Shown piece after piece: positions 10,584 to 23,128 of a stretch of 64,000 nt of DNA. The first letter of the stretch is position 1. Each line of letters starts with the position of its first letter. The notes beneath the pieces were generated by a model. That model was not told the DNA's origin and searched no databases. It worked only from the letters and a program-made list of their open reading frames with translations. Position numbers and translations under genes: made by a program. This DNA is from Engraulis encrasicolus (lineage: Eukaryota > Chordata > Actinopteri > Clupeiformes > Engraulidae): NCBI RefSeq assembly GCF_034702125.1, contig NC_085880.1, forward strand, positions 18,527,028 to 18,591,027, read 5' to 3'.

Positions 10584-10728
10584 TGGTGTTTGTCACTATG
10601 CACATGTTCAATGAGATTGAAAGCAACACACTTCAGAGCACACATTTAATTCACAAAACAGTTTTGGTGAGCAGAATATACAATTAGTAGTGCCAAAAAA
10701 AACCATGAACAGAGCAGGGAGTGCATAC

Positions 10729-10857
<129 letters not shown>

Positions 10858-11682
10858 ATATACACAGAGGACATACTCATGTATTGGTACTCATGTCATA
10901 CTCATTGGTATCCAAGAGTTATTGCATCGATTGTCTTGCTCAATGTAGATATTACAGTAGCGGTGGCCCACTCTGCAAACACAACTATTTTACATTGTGC
11001 TGTATCAATTAGTCTATTGCAGAACACCAGATGGATGGAAAGAGATCATTGGATTGAGGGATACCAATGAATGGTCATTCTGTGCATGTGCGTGTGAAAT
11101 GTGGTTATGGCCCTTTGTTGAGTTGTTTGGTCCTTGCTTTGACACACCTGTACCAAGAGGACAGCAAGGCAAAGAGCTGAGGACCCGGTTGGAGGCTGTC
11201 CTAGATAATGTTTTAGCTCTGTTGATGTAGCAGGAGGATTAGAGAGGGGCTAACTTTTTTCCTCTTGTAAGTGTGCCTCCTGAAGGCCGCAATTATCTCT
11301 TTGGTTTTCTTTGCATTCAAAGATGCAGAAATTATTCTCTGTATACCAGACTACCACCTTTTGCTGGCCACAGCAACTTCCATCTGGAGCTACGCCATAG
11401 GCATAGAGGTCCAAAAGAGTGGAGTTATTTAAAGAAATCCTTGCACTTATGACACATTTTGTGTCACATTTGTCTGAGCTGCGCTTTATCTATTCACAGA
11501 ATCGAAAAGTGACTCATTGGAGCAGTCATTGTTGCTGAAAGAACTACTTTTTCACTTATTTAACTTCTCACCACCATACATTTTGACTGTGTCACATCTC
11601 TGAAAAAGCAGTGATCCTGATTGGTTCTACGGTATTGTGGTTTGCGATGAGGGCGAATCCGAAGGATGAAAAAGTGAAGGAA

Positions 11683-12000
11683 GTGAAAGCCCATTGGGAA
11701 ACTCCAACTCCCATTGTCATTGTGACACAGCACTCCACAGCACACAAGTGAACACTGCACACTGCACACAACAAAATTGAATTTATGCCTCACCCTTGCA
11801 AGGGGGCAGCCCTCAGTGGCGCCCCATGGGGAGCAGTGCGGTGGGACGGTACCATGCTCAGGGTACCTCAGTCATGGAGGAGGATGGGAGAGAGCACTGG
11901 TTGATTACTCCCCCCACCAACCTGGCGGGTCGGGATTCGAACCGGCAACCTCTGGGATGCAAGTCTGACGCCCTAACCGCTCACCCATGACTGCCTAGGA
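11683..12000 (-). mobile_element. tRNA-derived SINE, near full length
   Basis: Read on the - strand, it begins near gcagtcatgggtgagcggtt (A-box-like), carries the B box ggttcgaatcc, then the family body (caccagtgctctc is the related form; ctgaggtaccctgagcatgg) and ends near gtttcccaatgggctttc. A second copy lies at 35,341-35,660 on the + strand. RNA polymerase III promoter boxes are visible. It is a SINE, not a functional tRNA gene. Confidence 0.85.
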
Positions 12001-13166
12001 TTATAGGTTATCTACTGTACGTGATGGAGTTGTAAGCCCATGTGAGGGAACCAAGTGATAGGTGAAGCTTAGATGATGGAGCACACTGGATGAGAGAAAC
12101 ACAGTTGTGTGAGGGTGAAGTGCAAGTAAGGGGAAGGCAGCGTGATATTGACCATCACTAGGGTTGTGGGTGTGCTCTGACTGTCCCACTTATGATCCAA
12201 GCCCTTTGGAGTAGAAGTCAGAGCCCTAGGTTAACTTATTCTCAATTACCTCTCCTCCTCTCCAGTGATTTTGAAGGAGTTGTTCGCTTAAATGTGACAG
12301 CTATGTATGCCCAAGACAAATTTATCTTATTTGCAGCAACTGAATGACTCCATGTACTCCATGCCTCTTCTTGCAGATCCAGAGGGGGATGAGGCACTCC
12401 TTGGGGCGAGCACAAGTTGTGATGTCTTTTCATGCTTCGTGAATGGCAGATACAGGAGTAGTGGGACTAATGCCCTATTCAATTTCAGCCATCCCGTTTC
12501 AGTGACTGACAGGAGGACAGGGTGGAGTAGTATGTGATCCTGCCTCAGTACATTGGCTTGATAATGAGGGGGCACAATATGCCATTGTGTGGCTTCTGAT
12601 GTAGATAGCAAAGAGTATGACTAGGACTAATCACTGGAAAACAATTCCATTGCTTTCGCTACAGCTGCAGCAAAATTACAATGTAGTGCCTGGTGTTATG
12701 TAGTGTCTAAACATGTAGGCCTAGTGTCCAAATCACTGAGTAGGAGGAGCTTGATAATGATTGGAGATAGCCTAACTATCAAGAAAGTAAATATTTCACA
12801 ATGACATCAACCTGTCTTTTGTTCCACCTTTCACCTTTCTACCGTTCAAGGATTTAATCTAAACAAGGCAATAAAATCAGCAGACAATAACTTCCCAAAA
12901 CTAGATATTCATATTAGATGAAGGTACATTCAGGCATACAGACTTATCTGTGTATAGTTTTGTCATAATGGAAGAGGTGGGCTGAGGTGAACACATTTCA
13001 TTGTGCATAAGCAATTGAAATAAGACAAAACATTTCAATAGAAATTAGCCTGTCAGTTAATTGGCATGAAAAACAATGGTTGTAAACATGAATTCAGACT
13101 ACACTGAACTGCCTGACTACACTGACTACCTTTGATTATAATTTTAAATTTGATTACATACATTAT
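12001..13166. other. Gene-free stretch
   Basis: No exon, RNA gene or complete element is recognised. Open frames near 12,307-12,611 on both strands overlap each other and carry no known motif. Confidence 0.4.
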
Positions 13167-14266
13167 TTCCCCATGTATGAAAAGAAAACATATAGCTACA
13201 TAATGTTTTTAAGAGTTCACCTTGTTTAATCAAAGATATGTATATCTCTGGTGACAGCGGCCATATTGGATTCCTTCATTTTGAGGCATTATAGGATTTT
13301 TTTGAGCCTGGTATACGACAGATTTGAATTGAGCATATTTCAAAACCCATGGAAATGCTGTATACCAAACATGAACACTATAAATAGGCACTTTGTCCTG
13401 AAAGAAAAAATATGGACACAGAAGTGTACTATTTTTGGGTCAGAAATCAGTGCTTTTTTAGAGGCGTCATCCCATGTTCTACTGCCAGTAACTAAAGAAT
13501 GGAAATAGGTAGACACAAACTTCTTTTTTCAGGTGAAAGTAGATAGTTCAGTGCAGTTTGTGGTAGTATTGGTGTTCACAAAGACATCAGACATTATTTT
13601 CTGTGGATCTTGAAAGTTTGATCATAATGCTAAAAATCGTTGACAATATGAGGCTCCCTGTTTTAAAAAAGCTGCCAGCCAATTATATAAGCATTTTCTT
13701 CAAATCTGACCTTAAATCTGATGACAGAATGGGGTTCCCCATATATGAAAACATAAAAATAAGTCTTATTTTCACATTCATACCTTGTATAGTCAAAAAG
13801 AAAAGGGATTGCGAGATTTTAACCTGGAGTGGAGTCCAATATGCGGACTTCCCTCCTCCCTTGCTCACTTGCCTGCTTGTGATCTCATGATGATGTCACT
13901 GACAACGGAAAATTAATTCAATATCTTGCAAAAGCGCAATTGTAAATTCTTTTTCTCGTGTGCAATTGTTATGGTGAATGAAAAACAGTCCCTCAAAAGT
14001 TGTTGTGGCTAGGCTGACAGCTGGGAAACTTTATCATTTTCTCCACGGAGGAGGGGCCAGGAGGCGGGGCGAGGAGACAAGCACAAGTGGAGGAGGCAAG
14101 GACGCATATTGGGATGCACCCCTACTGTCGGCGGCCATATTGGATTTTGCCCGTTTGAGGCATTTCCGTACATTTTTGCGCCCGGTATACAACAGATTTG
14201 GATTCAGCACCCTTGAATACCCCTAAATCAGTTGTATACCAAAAATTAACACAATTTGCCTTCAGG
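13167..14266 (-). repeat. Right arm of the inverted repeat pair, MITE-interrupted
   Basis: Reverse complement of 9,044-9,842, interrupted by a 298-bp MITE at 13,827-14,124. Removing the insert gives about 800 bp, equal to the other arm. The arms are 3.3 kb apart, so a transcript through both could fold into a long duplex. Confidence 0.9.
13827..14124. mobile_element. MITE family A, copy 2, inside the inverted repeat
   Basis: Starts gagtggagtccaatatgcgg and ends catattgggatgcacccc. CTG precedes it (13,824-13,826) and follows it (14,125-14,127), consistent with a 3-bp target duplication as in PIF/Harbinger elements. The related arm at 9 kb shows the unfilled site, so the insertion came after the duplication. 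Confidence 0.85.
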
Positions 14267-15028
14267 GTTCATCTTTTGGGAAAATTGACCCTGACTATTA
14301 GTGTTATGGGGCAGATATGAAGACAACATATAAGGTTTTATTTTGTAGAATGTAAATAAAAATAATTAAGTTACACAACTCATGTATTTGTCTTTATCTG
14401 TTGCATTTTACTGAGTGAATTAGAAACAGACACACACACTTGTGTTCTCCTTTTGGAAACCCTTTAATATACACGACATCTCTGTACAGATGTACAACTG
14501 ATGATATACAGTACTTGTGACTGGGCGCTTAGCGGTACAAATCTAAGGAATCCCCAACACATAACATCATCTCTGTTTATTTAATTGCGTAATAACCTTC
14601 TGTGATCCGGTAGGGCTCCCTCTGCCTCCCCCCCTCCGTCCTCCTCTTCTGAGAAGAACGGAAGGTGTCTTAGATCTGCCTCAGACTGGTTTGTCTTGTT
14701 CTGCACATTAAAGATGCAGATTGCCCTCTGAGTATTGGCTTCCCCCCCCAGTCTCTGAAGATGAGCCGATACCACATTTTTTTTTGAAAAGTAAGCCAGT
14801 CCTGCGCTTGCAGATTAAACATGAGATGCGTGTGAAACACACAAGACAAATAATGGTCAGTCTCCATGAGAATTCCTTGAGAATGTCAATGAGCTTTTAT
14901 GCTCCGGTGAGCTGCAATGGAAATCATATGATCCAACAAAGTACTGTCTGTACAGCATGGTAAGATGTAAGACTAAGCCTGTTTTTCACATAATGTAAGG
15001 TGGCCTTTAAGGTGGCACGCAAAGTTCA
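14267..15028. other. Region downstream of arid5b; candidate poly(A) signal
   Basis: On the - strand the region may contain the end of the arid5b 3' UTR. tttatt at about 14,577-14,582 reads AATAAA on the gene strand. There is no independent proof that this is the cleavage site; other tttatt motifs occur near 14,338. Confidence 0.3.
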
Positions 15029-15312
15029 AGGGTACATTCCATTATCCCAACTCCCGTCCACGACCTGTGCTTGTGGCCTCATGCTTCCCTGATGCCCCGC
15101 CTCCGTGGAGAAATAAAAAATACAAATAGAAACGTTTCCCTGCTGTCAGCATAGCCACAACAACTTTAAAGGGGACTTTCCCCATTCAACATTCCGATCA
15201 CAAATGAGAAAATGACCTTTGAAATGCACTTCTGCCAGATATTGAATTAAATTCTGACGTCAATGACGTTTTACGACGTCATTACGAGGCCACAGGCACA
15301 AGGTCGTACGTG
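15029..15312 (-). mobile_element. MITE family A, copy 3
   Basis: Diverged copy with ggtacattccattatccc at its left end and gaggccacaggcacaagg near its right. The body has gccccgcctccgtggagaaa, tagccacaacaact, aaatgagaaaatgac and atattgaattaa, the reverse complement of copy 1. Confidence 0.75.
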
Positions 15313-15424
15313 ACTTACAATAATGGAAAGAACCTCAAATGTTCAAATTCTCAGTAAATGAACACCATAACCAAAACCTTGTAGTATAGACATTCAGAAA
15401 TGTCACCACTGTGTGCATGAGCCT

Positions 15425-15600
15425 GGGGTCTGTTTCTCGATTCTTGTCGTTGCTAACCGTCTTAAGACCGTCTTAAGACGTAACACCATTCCCTTGGATT
15501 TAGTGGTGAGCGTCGCTGTCGAGTGAGAGTTGAGCCGCTCTTACGAAGGATGTTGCTACCATCGTTAGCAAAGACGCTTTCGAGAATGCCACCCCTGAAC
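15425..15600. repeat. Short palindromic element
   Basis: gtctgtttctcgattcttg and gctttcgagaatgccaccc face each other across gttgctaaccgtcttaagac and atcgttagcaaagac. Related to the ggggtgcatttctc elements at 8,379 and 29,651. Confidence 0.5.
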
Positions 15601-15608
15601 AATGTGCA

Positions 15609-15611
<3 letters not shown>

Positions 15612-15703
<92 letters not shown>
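15612..15703. repeat. (TG)n tract in the presumed arid5b 3' UTR
   Basis: About 46 TG units, reading (CA)n on the arid5b strand, roughly 150 nt after the stop codon. A long Cys-Val-starting frame on the + strand across this region and the terminal exon (15,615-16,916) is an antisense artefact. Confidence 0.95.
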
Positions 15704-15704
<1 letters not shown>

Positions 15705-15851
15705 ATGAACATGTCTCTCTGTCCTATTCATGCATATGCGTGTGTATGTAAACCAGTCTGCAGTGCACCTGTGTTTATGTACCACCATGTTTTAACTGTC
15801 CTGACAGTTCGCCTGTACTGTATGTACAGTACTGCAAGTTCATATGCGATA

Positions 15852-18167
15852 TCAGAGCTTGGTGCTGGGCTGGGCCGTAACAGCGGGGTACGCCTGTGGC
15901 GTGTTGAAGGGCCGAAGCGGGTACACAACACTGGGCACCTGCTCACCGAACCGCCCCGCTCGACCGGCAGACGGGGCCTGATGGTGGTGGTGGTGGTGAG
16001 GCCCCGTGGGGGTAGATGCCCTCACCAGCTGGCCCTGCATCATGAGGGCGTGCAGCACAAACGGCGGCGCCACCACAGCGGGCAGGGCGCCACCTCCTCC
16101 TTGGCCCTTGAAGTAGGCCAGCGGATGGGGCGGCAGGTAGCCCATCGCCGCCCCCCGCGGCCCCTCGCAAGCCTCCTGCGCCCCGAAAGCACCCACGACG
16201 GGGCACAGGCCGCCCAGGTGTGGAGCGTGCAGAGCCCCCCGGTGGTGCCCCTGGGACGAGTAGCTGTTCAAGTGCACGGCCCTCGCCGGCTCCGGGGGCT
16301 CGGCCTCCTCGCCCTGCCTCTCGGACGGCCGAGTGCACCCCCCTGCCGAGGGGTCTCTGGAGGGCCGGAGGGGCGACGAGGGCCGGGTCACCTTCAGCTG
16401 CAGTGTGTTGCTCTCTCTCGCCTCCACCAGAGGGCGCTTGGGGGGGAGTCTAGCGGCGTCTATTGTCTGTTGTTGAAGTCCGCCGTTTTCCCTCGCCGTT
16501 GCCAGTCCTCCACCCATACCCACCACGGTACCCGCTGCTTTGTAGGTCATATTGGCATCTCTGGCATGCGTTGGTGGCACCCTGCAGGCCTCCTTGACTT
16601 GTGCATCTACTACACCAGCTGGAGGTGTGGAGGCAGGCAGGGTTGTTGTTGTTCTGAAGTCCCCTTGCATTGTGTTATAGGCATGGCCGCTGCCGAAAGG
16701 GCCCTTGCAGAGAGCCGGCCTGGGAAGGCCCAGGTTGGCGTGGTGACCGCTGACTACTGGCGAGTGGTAAGCACCTGCAACTCTCCCGCCGTGGCACTCA
16801 GGAGGGGGAACTCGAGGTGGGGTCGAGTGCCTCTCGTCGATAACCACATCTGGATCGTTCTGTGTGGGTCCGGCGGCCACCTGTCTACTTGGGTCGCCCT
16901 CCGCATACCTGGATGAGTACACCTGTGCGCCCAGGTGGTGGTGGTGCTGCTGCTGCTGCTGCTGCTGCTGGCAGAGCCGGTGCTTGGTGTGGTGGTAGAG
17001 GCTCTGCAGGTGCGGGGAGGAGTAAAACACCTCGTCTCTGCCGACCGAGGGCGAGGACGTGCTGGGAGGGTGGGCAGGTGGTTGGGTAGGGGGGTGGTTG
17101 TGCTCCTCCCAGGGCCTCTGGACCTCCTGGGCTGTGGTGTGGTGGTGGTGGTGGTGGTGGTTCTGGTGGTCAAAGAGGTCTGAACTGGAGCTGAGCTGGT
17201 GCTGGGTCTGGGAGTGGGACAGGGAGGCCAGGGACTGGCTCTTCACCGGAGCGTCTCCTCCTCCACGGTAGGACTGGGAGCCCTGCGGGCTTTTCCGCTC
17301 GTCCTCAGGGCCACTGGCAGCCAGGGGCCTGAAACTCTGGGCGTGCTGGATGACTGAGGGTCGAGGCATGGGTGGCGCCGTTTCGGGGCTGGCGGGATGA
17401 GCGGCGAAGGGGGTTCTCTGGGGGTTCATCGAGGGTTCGAGGAGCGTGCCCATGCCCGTGACACCCAGCCCGCCGCCGCTGCCCCACTCCACGGGGTCGC
17501 AGCGCACCACCACGGTGGCGCTGGCCAAGGGGTACATTTGGGGGACGCCAGCCCCGCCCCCTCCCCCTCCCGCTCCCGCTCCCGCCGCGCACACCTGGGA
17601 CAACAGCTTCTTCTTGGCCAGAGGGGACATGACGCTGTGCGGGCCGCAGAAATAAGGGGTGCTCGGGGCGTTCGGGGAGGAACTTTCATGCACTCTAGAC
17701 GCGCTTAGTGGTGGGGGCTCTGGGTAGGAGCCATTGGTCATCAACTCTTTTATTGGGCTTAGCGCTTGCCCTTCCTCGTCACAGGACTCCAGTGGATAAC
17801 CCATGCTGATGGTGGTGGTTGTGGTGGTGGTGATGGAGGTCTGATGGGGGGCAGGTGGGGCTGGGGAGTCCTCTTTGGGGACACTGCCCCGGGAGGACTC
17901 TGGTTCCTGGGGGGCGAGACCTCCTCCTGGGGAGTGTGGCGGTGAAGAGGTCGTTGATGGCTTGGGACTGGTTTGGAGCGAGATGTCCGTGGCGAGGTGA
18001 TTGGCTGGGTGGTGGTTGTCATGGTGCTGTGGCTGAGCGGGTAGGGTTTCTACTTCTTCTTCTTCTTCTTCTTCTTGCTTTACAGGAAGCTGGAGGTCTG
18101 GTTCCTTCTTTGCCTTCCTGTTTCTGGCGGTTCCTCTCAGGTGCAAACCCTCACTGTCATCTGAAAC
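15852..18167 (-). CDS. arid5b: arid5b-like terminal coding exon
   Basis: This 2,316-bp exon encodes 771 residues and ends TGA at 15,852-15,854. It follows an acceptor tctgaacag and enters in phase 0 (VSDDSEGLHLRG). The region is the transcription-factor C-terminal half: low-complexity and probably disordered, with family-specific islands. These are a Glu run (about residues 35-41), PIKELM, MSPLAKKKLL (about 180-189; genome 17,601-17,630), RPSVIQHAQSF (about 268-278), FYSSPHLQSLYHHT (about 380) and the end QPSTKL. The MSPLAKKKLLSQV, PSVIQH and STKL islands are shared with ARID5A/ARID5B, and the FYSSPHL and PSTKL forms favour ARID5B. Poly-Gln (near 16,950-16,970) and poly-His tracts are encoded by CTG and GGT repeats. 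GC content is far above the surrounding introns. Confidence 0.92.
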   Translation of the reverse strand, partial: VSDDSEGLHLRGTARNRKAKKEPDLQLPVKQEEEEEEEVETLPAQPQHHDNHHPANHLATDISLQTSPKPSTTSSPPHSPGGGLAPQEPESSRGSVPKEDSPAPPAPHQTSITTTTTTTISMGYPLESCDEEGQALSPIKELMTNGSYPEPPPLSASRVHESSSPNAPSTPYFCGPHSVMSPLAKKKLLSQVCAAGAGAGGGGGGAGVPQMYPLASATVVVRCDPVEWGSGGGLGVTGMGTLLEPSMNPQRTPFAAHPASPETAPPMPRPSVIQHAQSFRPLAASGPEDERKSPQGSQSYRGGGDAPVKSQSLASLSHSQTQHQLSSSSDLFDHQNHHHHHHHTTAQEVQRPWEEHNHPPTQPPAHPPSTSSPSVGRDEVFYSSPHLQSLYHHTKHRLCQQQQQQQQHHHHLGAQVYSSRYAEGDPSRQVAAGPTQNDPDVVIDERHSTPPRVPPPECHGGRVAGAYHSPVVSGHHANLGLPRPALCKGPFGSGHAYNTMQGDFRTTTTLPASTPPAGVVDAQVKEACRVPPTHARDANMTYKAAGTVVGMGGGLATARENGGLQQQTIDAARLPPKRPLVEARESNTLQLKVTRPSSPLRPSRDPSAGGCTRPSERQGEEAEPPEPARAVHLNSYSSQGHHRGALHAPHLGGLCPVVGAFGAQEACEGPRGAAMGYLPPHPLAYFKGQGGGGALPAVVAPPFVLHALMMQGQLVRASTPTGPHHHHHHQAPSAGRAGRFGEQVPSVVYPLRPFNTPQAYPAVTAQPSTKL

Positions 18168-18182
18168 CTGTTCAGATACACA

Positions 18183-18310
<128 letters not shown>

Positions 18311-19004
18311 TAGCTTAGTGGCTAAAAAGCTTAGTTGTTTCATAAACAAACAAGTGTGTGGAAATACAGAGCAGTGCAGTGGAACATACAAGCCAGCAGA
18401 GGGTGCTACACCATCATTAAACAAAAAAAAATCTCCTTTGATCTAATGATGTCTATTTTAGTATACAGCACTAGTAATGATTAAAACATACCGTGTTCTC
18501 CTTGATGTATCTCTTTCTGCCTCTTTGACTTGTTCAACTTCTAGATTTTGTGATGAATACATGGCAAAATGTATATCTACAGACTAGTTACTAGACACGC
18601 TATCATCTCCCCTCTTTACGCCATACAATAAATATCTCATTAGAGTCATTACAACGGTCTCTGATAGTTATTTTAAGGAAAGATTGAGACAGTTTCATTG
18701 GGCTGTGGGTGATCTTGAACTCGGTAGTAATGTGTGTGATGATAAGACTATCGCATTGGTGTTGGGTCACACATGAGTGAGTGATGAATTAAGTGTAACA
18801 ACTTAAGGAAGAAAAATCCGCACTCACAAACTGCGTCTCATTATTTATTTATATTACCACCATGTCCAAAAAGCCAGCTGATGAATTAAGTGTAACAAAG
18901 AAAAAAAACACACACATCCGTCTCAAAAAGATTGGGTGCAGGACTAGCTAAGTCACATGAAAACTGAAAATAAAGTTTACGACACCAAGCTCCCTTTTCT
19001 CTTT

Positions 19005-19088
19005 TAGGCCTACTTTAATGTGACATTTCGGGCACGCCGGATATGTCTGATGAAGGGCATGCTGCCCGAAACGTCACATTAAAGTAAG
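19005..19088. repeat. Short palindromic repeat
   Basis: ctttaatgtgacatttcggg and cccgaaacgtcacattaaag are inverted arms around gtctgatgaagggcatg. This is a widespread fish palindromic motif; related pieces lie near 32,205-32,250 and 61,030-61,100. Confidence 0.7.
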
Positions 19089-19175
19089 AGAAACTGTCTG
19101 CAGCTTAGTGTCATAGACTTTATTTTCAGTTCTCATGTTTTCAATCTCAGTTTTCATCATGAGTGATAAACTAAC

Positions 19176-19365
19176 CGTTGGCTTTTGGTCTGCTGTGTCA
19201 CTCTGAGGCTGCTGGTCTGGCACCGGGCCAGCTCTGGGGCATTTAGGGGAGGGGCTCTTCTGCTTGCCTCCTCCAATGGGAAGGGGCTCTGCCTTGAGAG
19301 GGCGGGACTCTGCGCCAGGCTTGTCATCTTGACCTCGAGTGTGCCGCTCATATGGCAGGAGTAAC
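19176..19365 (-). CDS. arid5b: arid5b-like exon, end of the ARID region
   Basis: A 190-bp exon between an acceptor ccctccag and a donor gttagt. After one base completing Arg it reads LLLPYERHTRGQDDKPG, which continues the ARID C-terminal extension. My recollection of ARID5B here is LILPYERFIKGEEDKPLPP. It then becomes a Lys/Pro/Gln-rich linker (GGGKQKSPSPKCPRAGP) and ends DQKPT in phase 0, matching the phase of the terminal exon. The Leu-Pro-Tyr-Glu motif anchors helix 8 of the ARID fold in this subfamily. The linker is much shorter than I recall for mammalian ARID5B. Confidence 0.92.
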
Positions 19366-20344
19366 CTGGAGGGAGGGATGGAGAGAGGGATGGAGGGAAA
19401 CAGAAAAAGAGAAAGAAAGAGGGGTGAACATCACAGCAAAGACTAGCGTGAGGCACACTGCTCTATGTGGAGCTCTGAAACACATTGAGACCATCAACTC
19501 TTTAAAAAAAACAAAAAAAAACCATGACAGGATAAGTAACCTTGTCATAGATAGTTAAATATTCACTCCCTTTTTAAAATGGAGAATGATACAGCAAAAT
19601 ATCACAGTTTCAGTTTCGCCCTTTGACGCTGCAGGGAGGCTTCCCCTTGTAGGTCCCTGTTGCACCAAAGCCTATATTTCTGCAATGCAGTCGCAGAGTG
19701 TTGAAGGAATTTCCGTTTGTTTTGAAATGACACAAGGTATGTGTAACCACATGGAACAACGATTGCAATGAAGTATACACAGTGGGCACTTCACTATTTC
19801 CTGGTCATGGGGCTAACGTGATGTTGTCCTTTGGCTTTTTGAGTGACCTTATTCACACACAGAAACACACTTACTCCAACGCTATCAGCATACTACTGTA
19901 CACGTGATACTGGAGGTATCATCTACAGGGGAGAGAGCCAGTCACAACATTTCCGCCATAGTTTAACCACTCCGTGAGATCAATGGCTCTCGTTCACACA
20001 CAAGATCGCCCTTGGTGGTTGTGCAATTTTTGCATCATGCGCACTTGGCATTTATGCATGGCAATGCAGTCATGCACGAAATATGCACACGCACGTGTAC
20101 TCTGCAGAGAGCATATTTAATTCCTGCCTTGATTCCTAACTTGTCTGTTTTCCCACAAGGGTGGGTGGGCAAGCTCTTTGGTGCTACTTGGCACTCCTCC
20201 GGCCCCTGCTTGTTAATCGCTTGTTTCATCATTACACAAATCAATTTCAAGAGTTCCCGCCTACAGAGCATCATTGAGTAAGCACAACTCCCATCAGTCC
20301 ATCTCCCAGCAGGAGAACATCATCAACTTTATTATTATTAGAGC

Positions 20345-20603
20345 CAGTCGCGTGCACAGACATTTTGGGGGGCAGGTGCTGAAGGGGGGTGTTGGGGGCA
20401 TGTGGAACTTCCGATTACCTTACTGAGCTAATAGTCATTATTGTAACATGTATTTGATCATGAAGCATTTGTAGATTATCATGTCAACATGGATCACAGT
20501 AACATTGTGACAAAAACTTTCAAGAAAGGGCATTTTTTGTCCAGTCGGGCAAAGGGGCAGGTGCTTTAGCACCACCTCGTCCCTATCTGTGCACGCTTAT
20601 GAT
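20345..20603. mobile_element. Non-autonomous DNA element
   Basis: cgcgtgcacagacattttgg at the left is mirrored by ctatctgtgcacgc at the right, with ggcaggtgct repeated inside each end. A fragment with gcgtgcacagatagggatg lies at 1,501-1,560. The next element (20,604) adjoins or is inserted at its right end. Confidence 0.5.
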
Positions 20604-20869
20604 TAGGGCTGGAACGATATTGTATGAAACCGAGAAATCGCAATACGCAGAGTGACGATACTGTATCATGGTGCAAGAAGGCAGTATTTTGATATGCCCT
20701 TTCAGAAAAATGTATTAATATTTTTTTATTTTATAATTTGGCAAATGTGAAAAAATCTAATCAATTAATTAAAAAAAATACATTGAATAAATTGTGGGGT
20801 GTATTGAACCGCTGGTCAAATATTGTGACACAAACTGAATTGTGAGTTGAGTGTATCGCTACAGCCCTA
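20604..20869. mobile_element. hAT-type MITE family C, copy 1
   Basis: Termini tagggctggaacgatat and atcgctacagcccta are inverted. Internal blocks gaaccgagaaatc, gatactgtatc and ggggtgtattgaaccg match the copy at 22,884. Flanks cttatgat and attatgaa share the core ttatga, a decayed 8-bp target duplication. Confidence 0.8.
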
Positions 20870-21457
20870 ATTATGAAAATATACATTGAACCAGACTTAG
20901 CAAGCATGCTGCTACCTCACGGCCTGGACAGGACAGGACAAGCGTGCAATGCAAATAGTACAGAAAATGTAAAAGTCAGCATTGGTGAGCAACATGCAGT
21001 CAGCGCTGGCTTGCTTTCGGACATGTGGTGTAGACATAAAACCAGATCAATGAACTCAAAAGAATGGGGCTGGGGATTGAACATCGCCAATAAAAAACTG
21101 TGTCCAAGAGCAGATTGTTCCGCTAGGCTTTTGAAATTATGTGACTCTTTTATAAAGATGTTTACTGCTAACCTTGAATAAACTTTGCTTTGTTGGTCAA
21201 TAAACCTTGTACCTGATGTATCTTCCTGGGACACACACTTGGATGAGGAAACAACAAATGCAGCAGCCAACTCCCATAGAGAAAACACATAAAACTTTAC
21301 AATATCCGACAGTGTCAGCTTCGCTACCGCCACACAGACATCATTTTATTGACCTGTACGAGCACAGCATTATGGAGCAGCAGATGCGGCTTGATTCTGG
21401 AGGAGGCTTGCAACTCTTCTGTTAGATGAATTGTGTTGTCTACATTTTATCCAATCA

Positions 21458-21463
<6 letters not shown>

Positions 21464-21515
<52 letters not shown>
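21464..21515. repeat. (CT)n microsatellite
   Basis: About 25 CT units in the 19.4-28.8 kb arid5b intron. Confidence 0.95.
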
Positions 21516-21521
<6 letters not shown>

Positions 21522-21656
21522 TATTATTTCCATTTATAGAAACAACAGAGCAGTAAATCCACACAAAAAAAATCTACAAAAAAACACAAGGAAAACACTG
21601 CCTAATACTCAATGCACTAGTTAAAACTGAACCTCACCGACCAGCACGTGCGAGCG

Positions 21657-21809
<153 letters not shown>

Positions 21810-22194
21810 CCCCCTTAACCCCCAACATTTATGCATTTGCCTGTGAACTCCCCTTTGGCTCTGTTTATTTTCCTGGGCCAACAGGGGAAAAAATCCCATC
21901 TGTAATGCAAAACAAAACACTCGGAGCAGTGACATCATCATTCAAGGAAGCCTAGACAACCGAGAATTATGGTACTCTTGTTTTTGAGAACTCTGGTGCA
22001 GCGTTTACATTGCAGGTAATTTAGCGATATCTTTCTCTGGAGCGATAGTTCATTCATCTGACGTGATTATCTGCCGAGCACGGTTGACATGGCAACTAGT
22101 GATACATAAACGCATTCCTTCTCTTCTGTTCTCAGGGTCTATGGGTGATTATAGTCTTTTCCCAGCTGTTGACACTAGCTATTTATCTTTCATA

Positions 22195-22386
<192 letters not shown>

Positions 22387-22883
22387 CACACAGTCTCTTT
22401 AAACATACAGTAATGTGGAGCTTACCGTTATTCATCCCCCTCCCTGGCTAAAATGTCACGAAACAGCTTTAAATGAATACGGCCTGTACTGACAGGTGTT
22501 GACATCTCTCATAAGAGCCTACTGTATGCATCTCCATACCAGGTACTTACATAACACCTATTATTATGACAGACCCTAAAAAAGTGCAGCTGCCTTATAT
22601 AAGCTATCAGTCAGGCAGGCTGTGAGAGGGCGAGTGAGTAAGTGAGGGAAAGGAAAAGAGAAAGAAAAACAGTTAAATTGACCGCATTTAGGAACAGTCT
22701 GACCTTTTTTTATTTATTTTTTTACAGTACTCATGTAAGTGACTGGCTGGATCAGTGAGTGGGGTTATTACAGTGTGGCAAAGCAGGGCTGGCCTGGGAC
22801 CAAAAATCAGGCTGGGCATTTTCAGCCAAGACTGGTCCGCCAGTCATAGAGAGAGACATTGCCGCCTGTGACAATCTTAAGTC

Positions 22884-23128
22884 TAGGGCTGTAACGATAT
22901 TGTATCGAACCGAGAAATCTTGATACACAGAGTCACGATACTGTATCGTGATACGCCCTTTCAAAGTTTTATTACCCATTAGTCCAGAAAACAACCTTAT
23001 GATTTGATGTGATAGTGTTTCCAAACTTCAGTGGCGATACATTTCAGAAATCGTGGGGTGTATTGAACCGTAGGTCAAAAATTGTGATACGAACCGAATC
23101 ATGAGTTGAGTGTATCGTTACAGCCCTA
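22884..23128. mobile_element. hAT-type MITE family C, copy 2, with intact TSD
   Basis: A 245-bp element with inverted ends tagggctgtaacgata and tatcgttacagcccta. It is flanked by an exact 8-bp duplication, cttaagtc, at 22,876-22,883 and 23,129-23,136. Eight-base duplications and these ends indicate hAT-transposase mobilisation. It has no coding capacity. Confidence 0.92.

Noticed and set aside
15615..16916. 433-codon open frame on the + strand beginning with Cys-Val repeats
   Set aside because: It is antisense to the arid5b terminal exon and the downstream (TG)n tract, with no own motifs. The GC-rich coding exon keeps the opposite strand open by composition.
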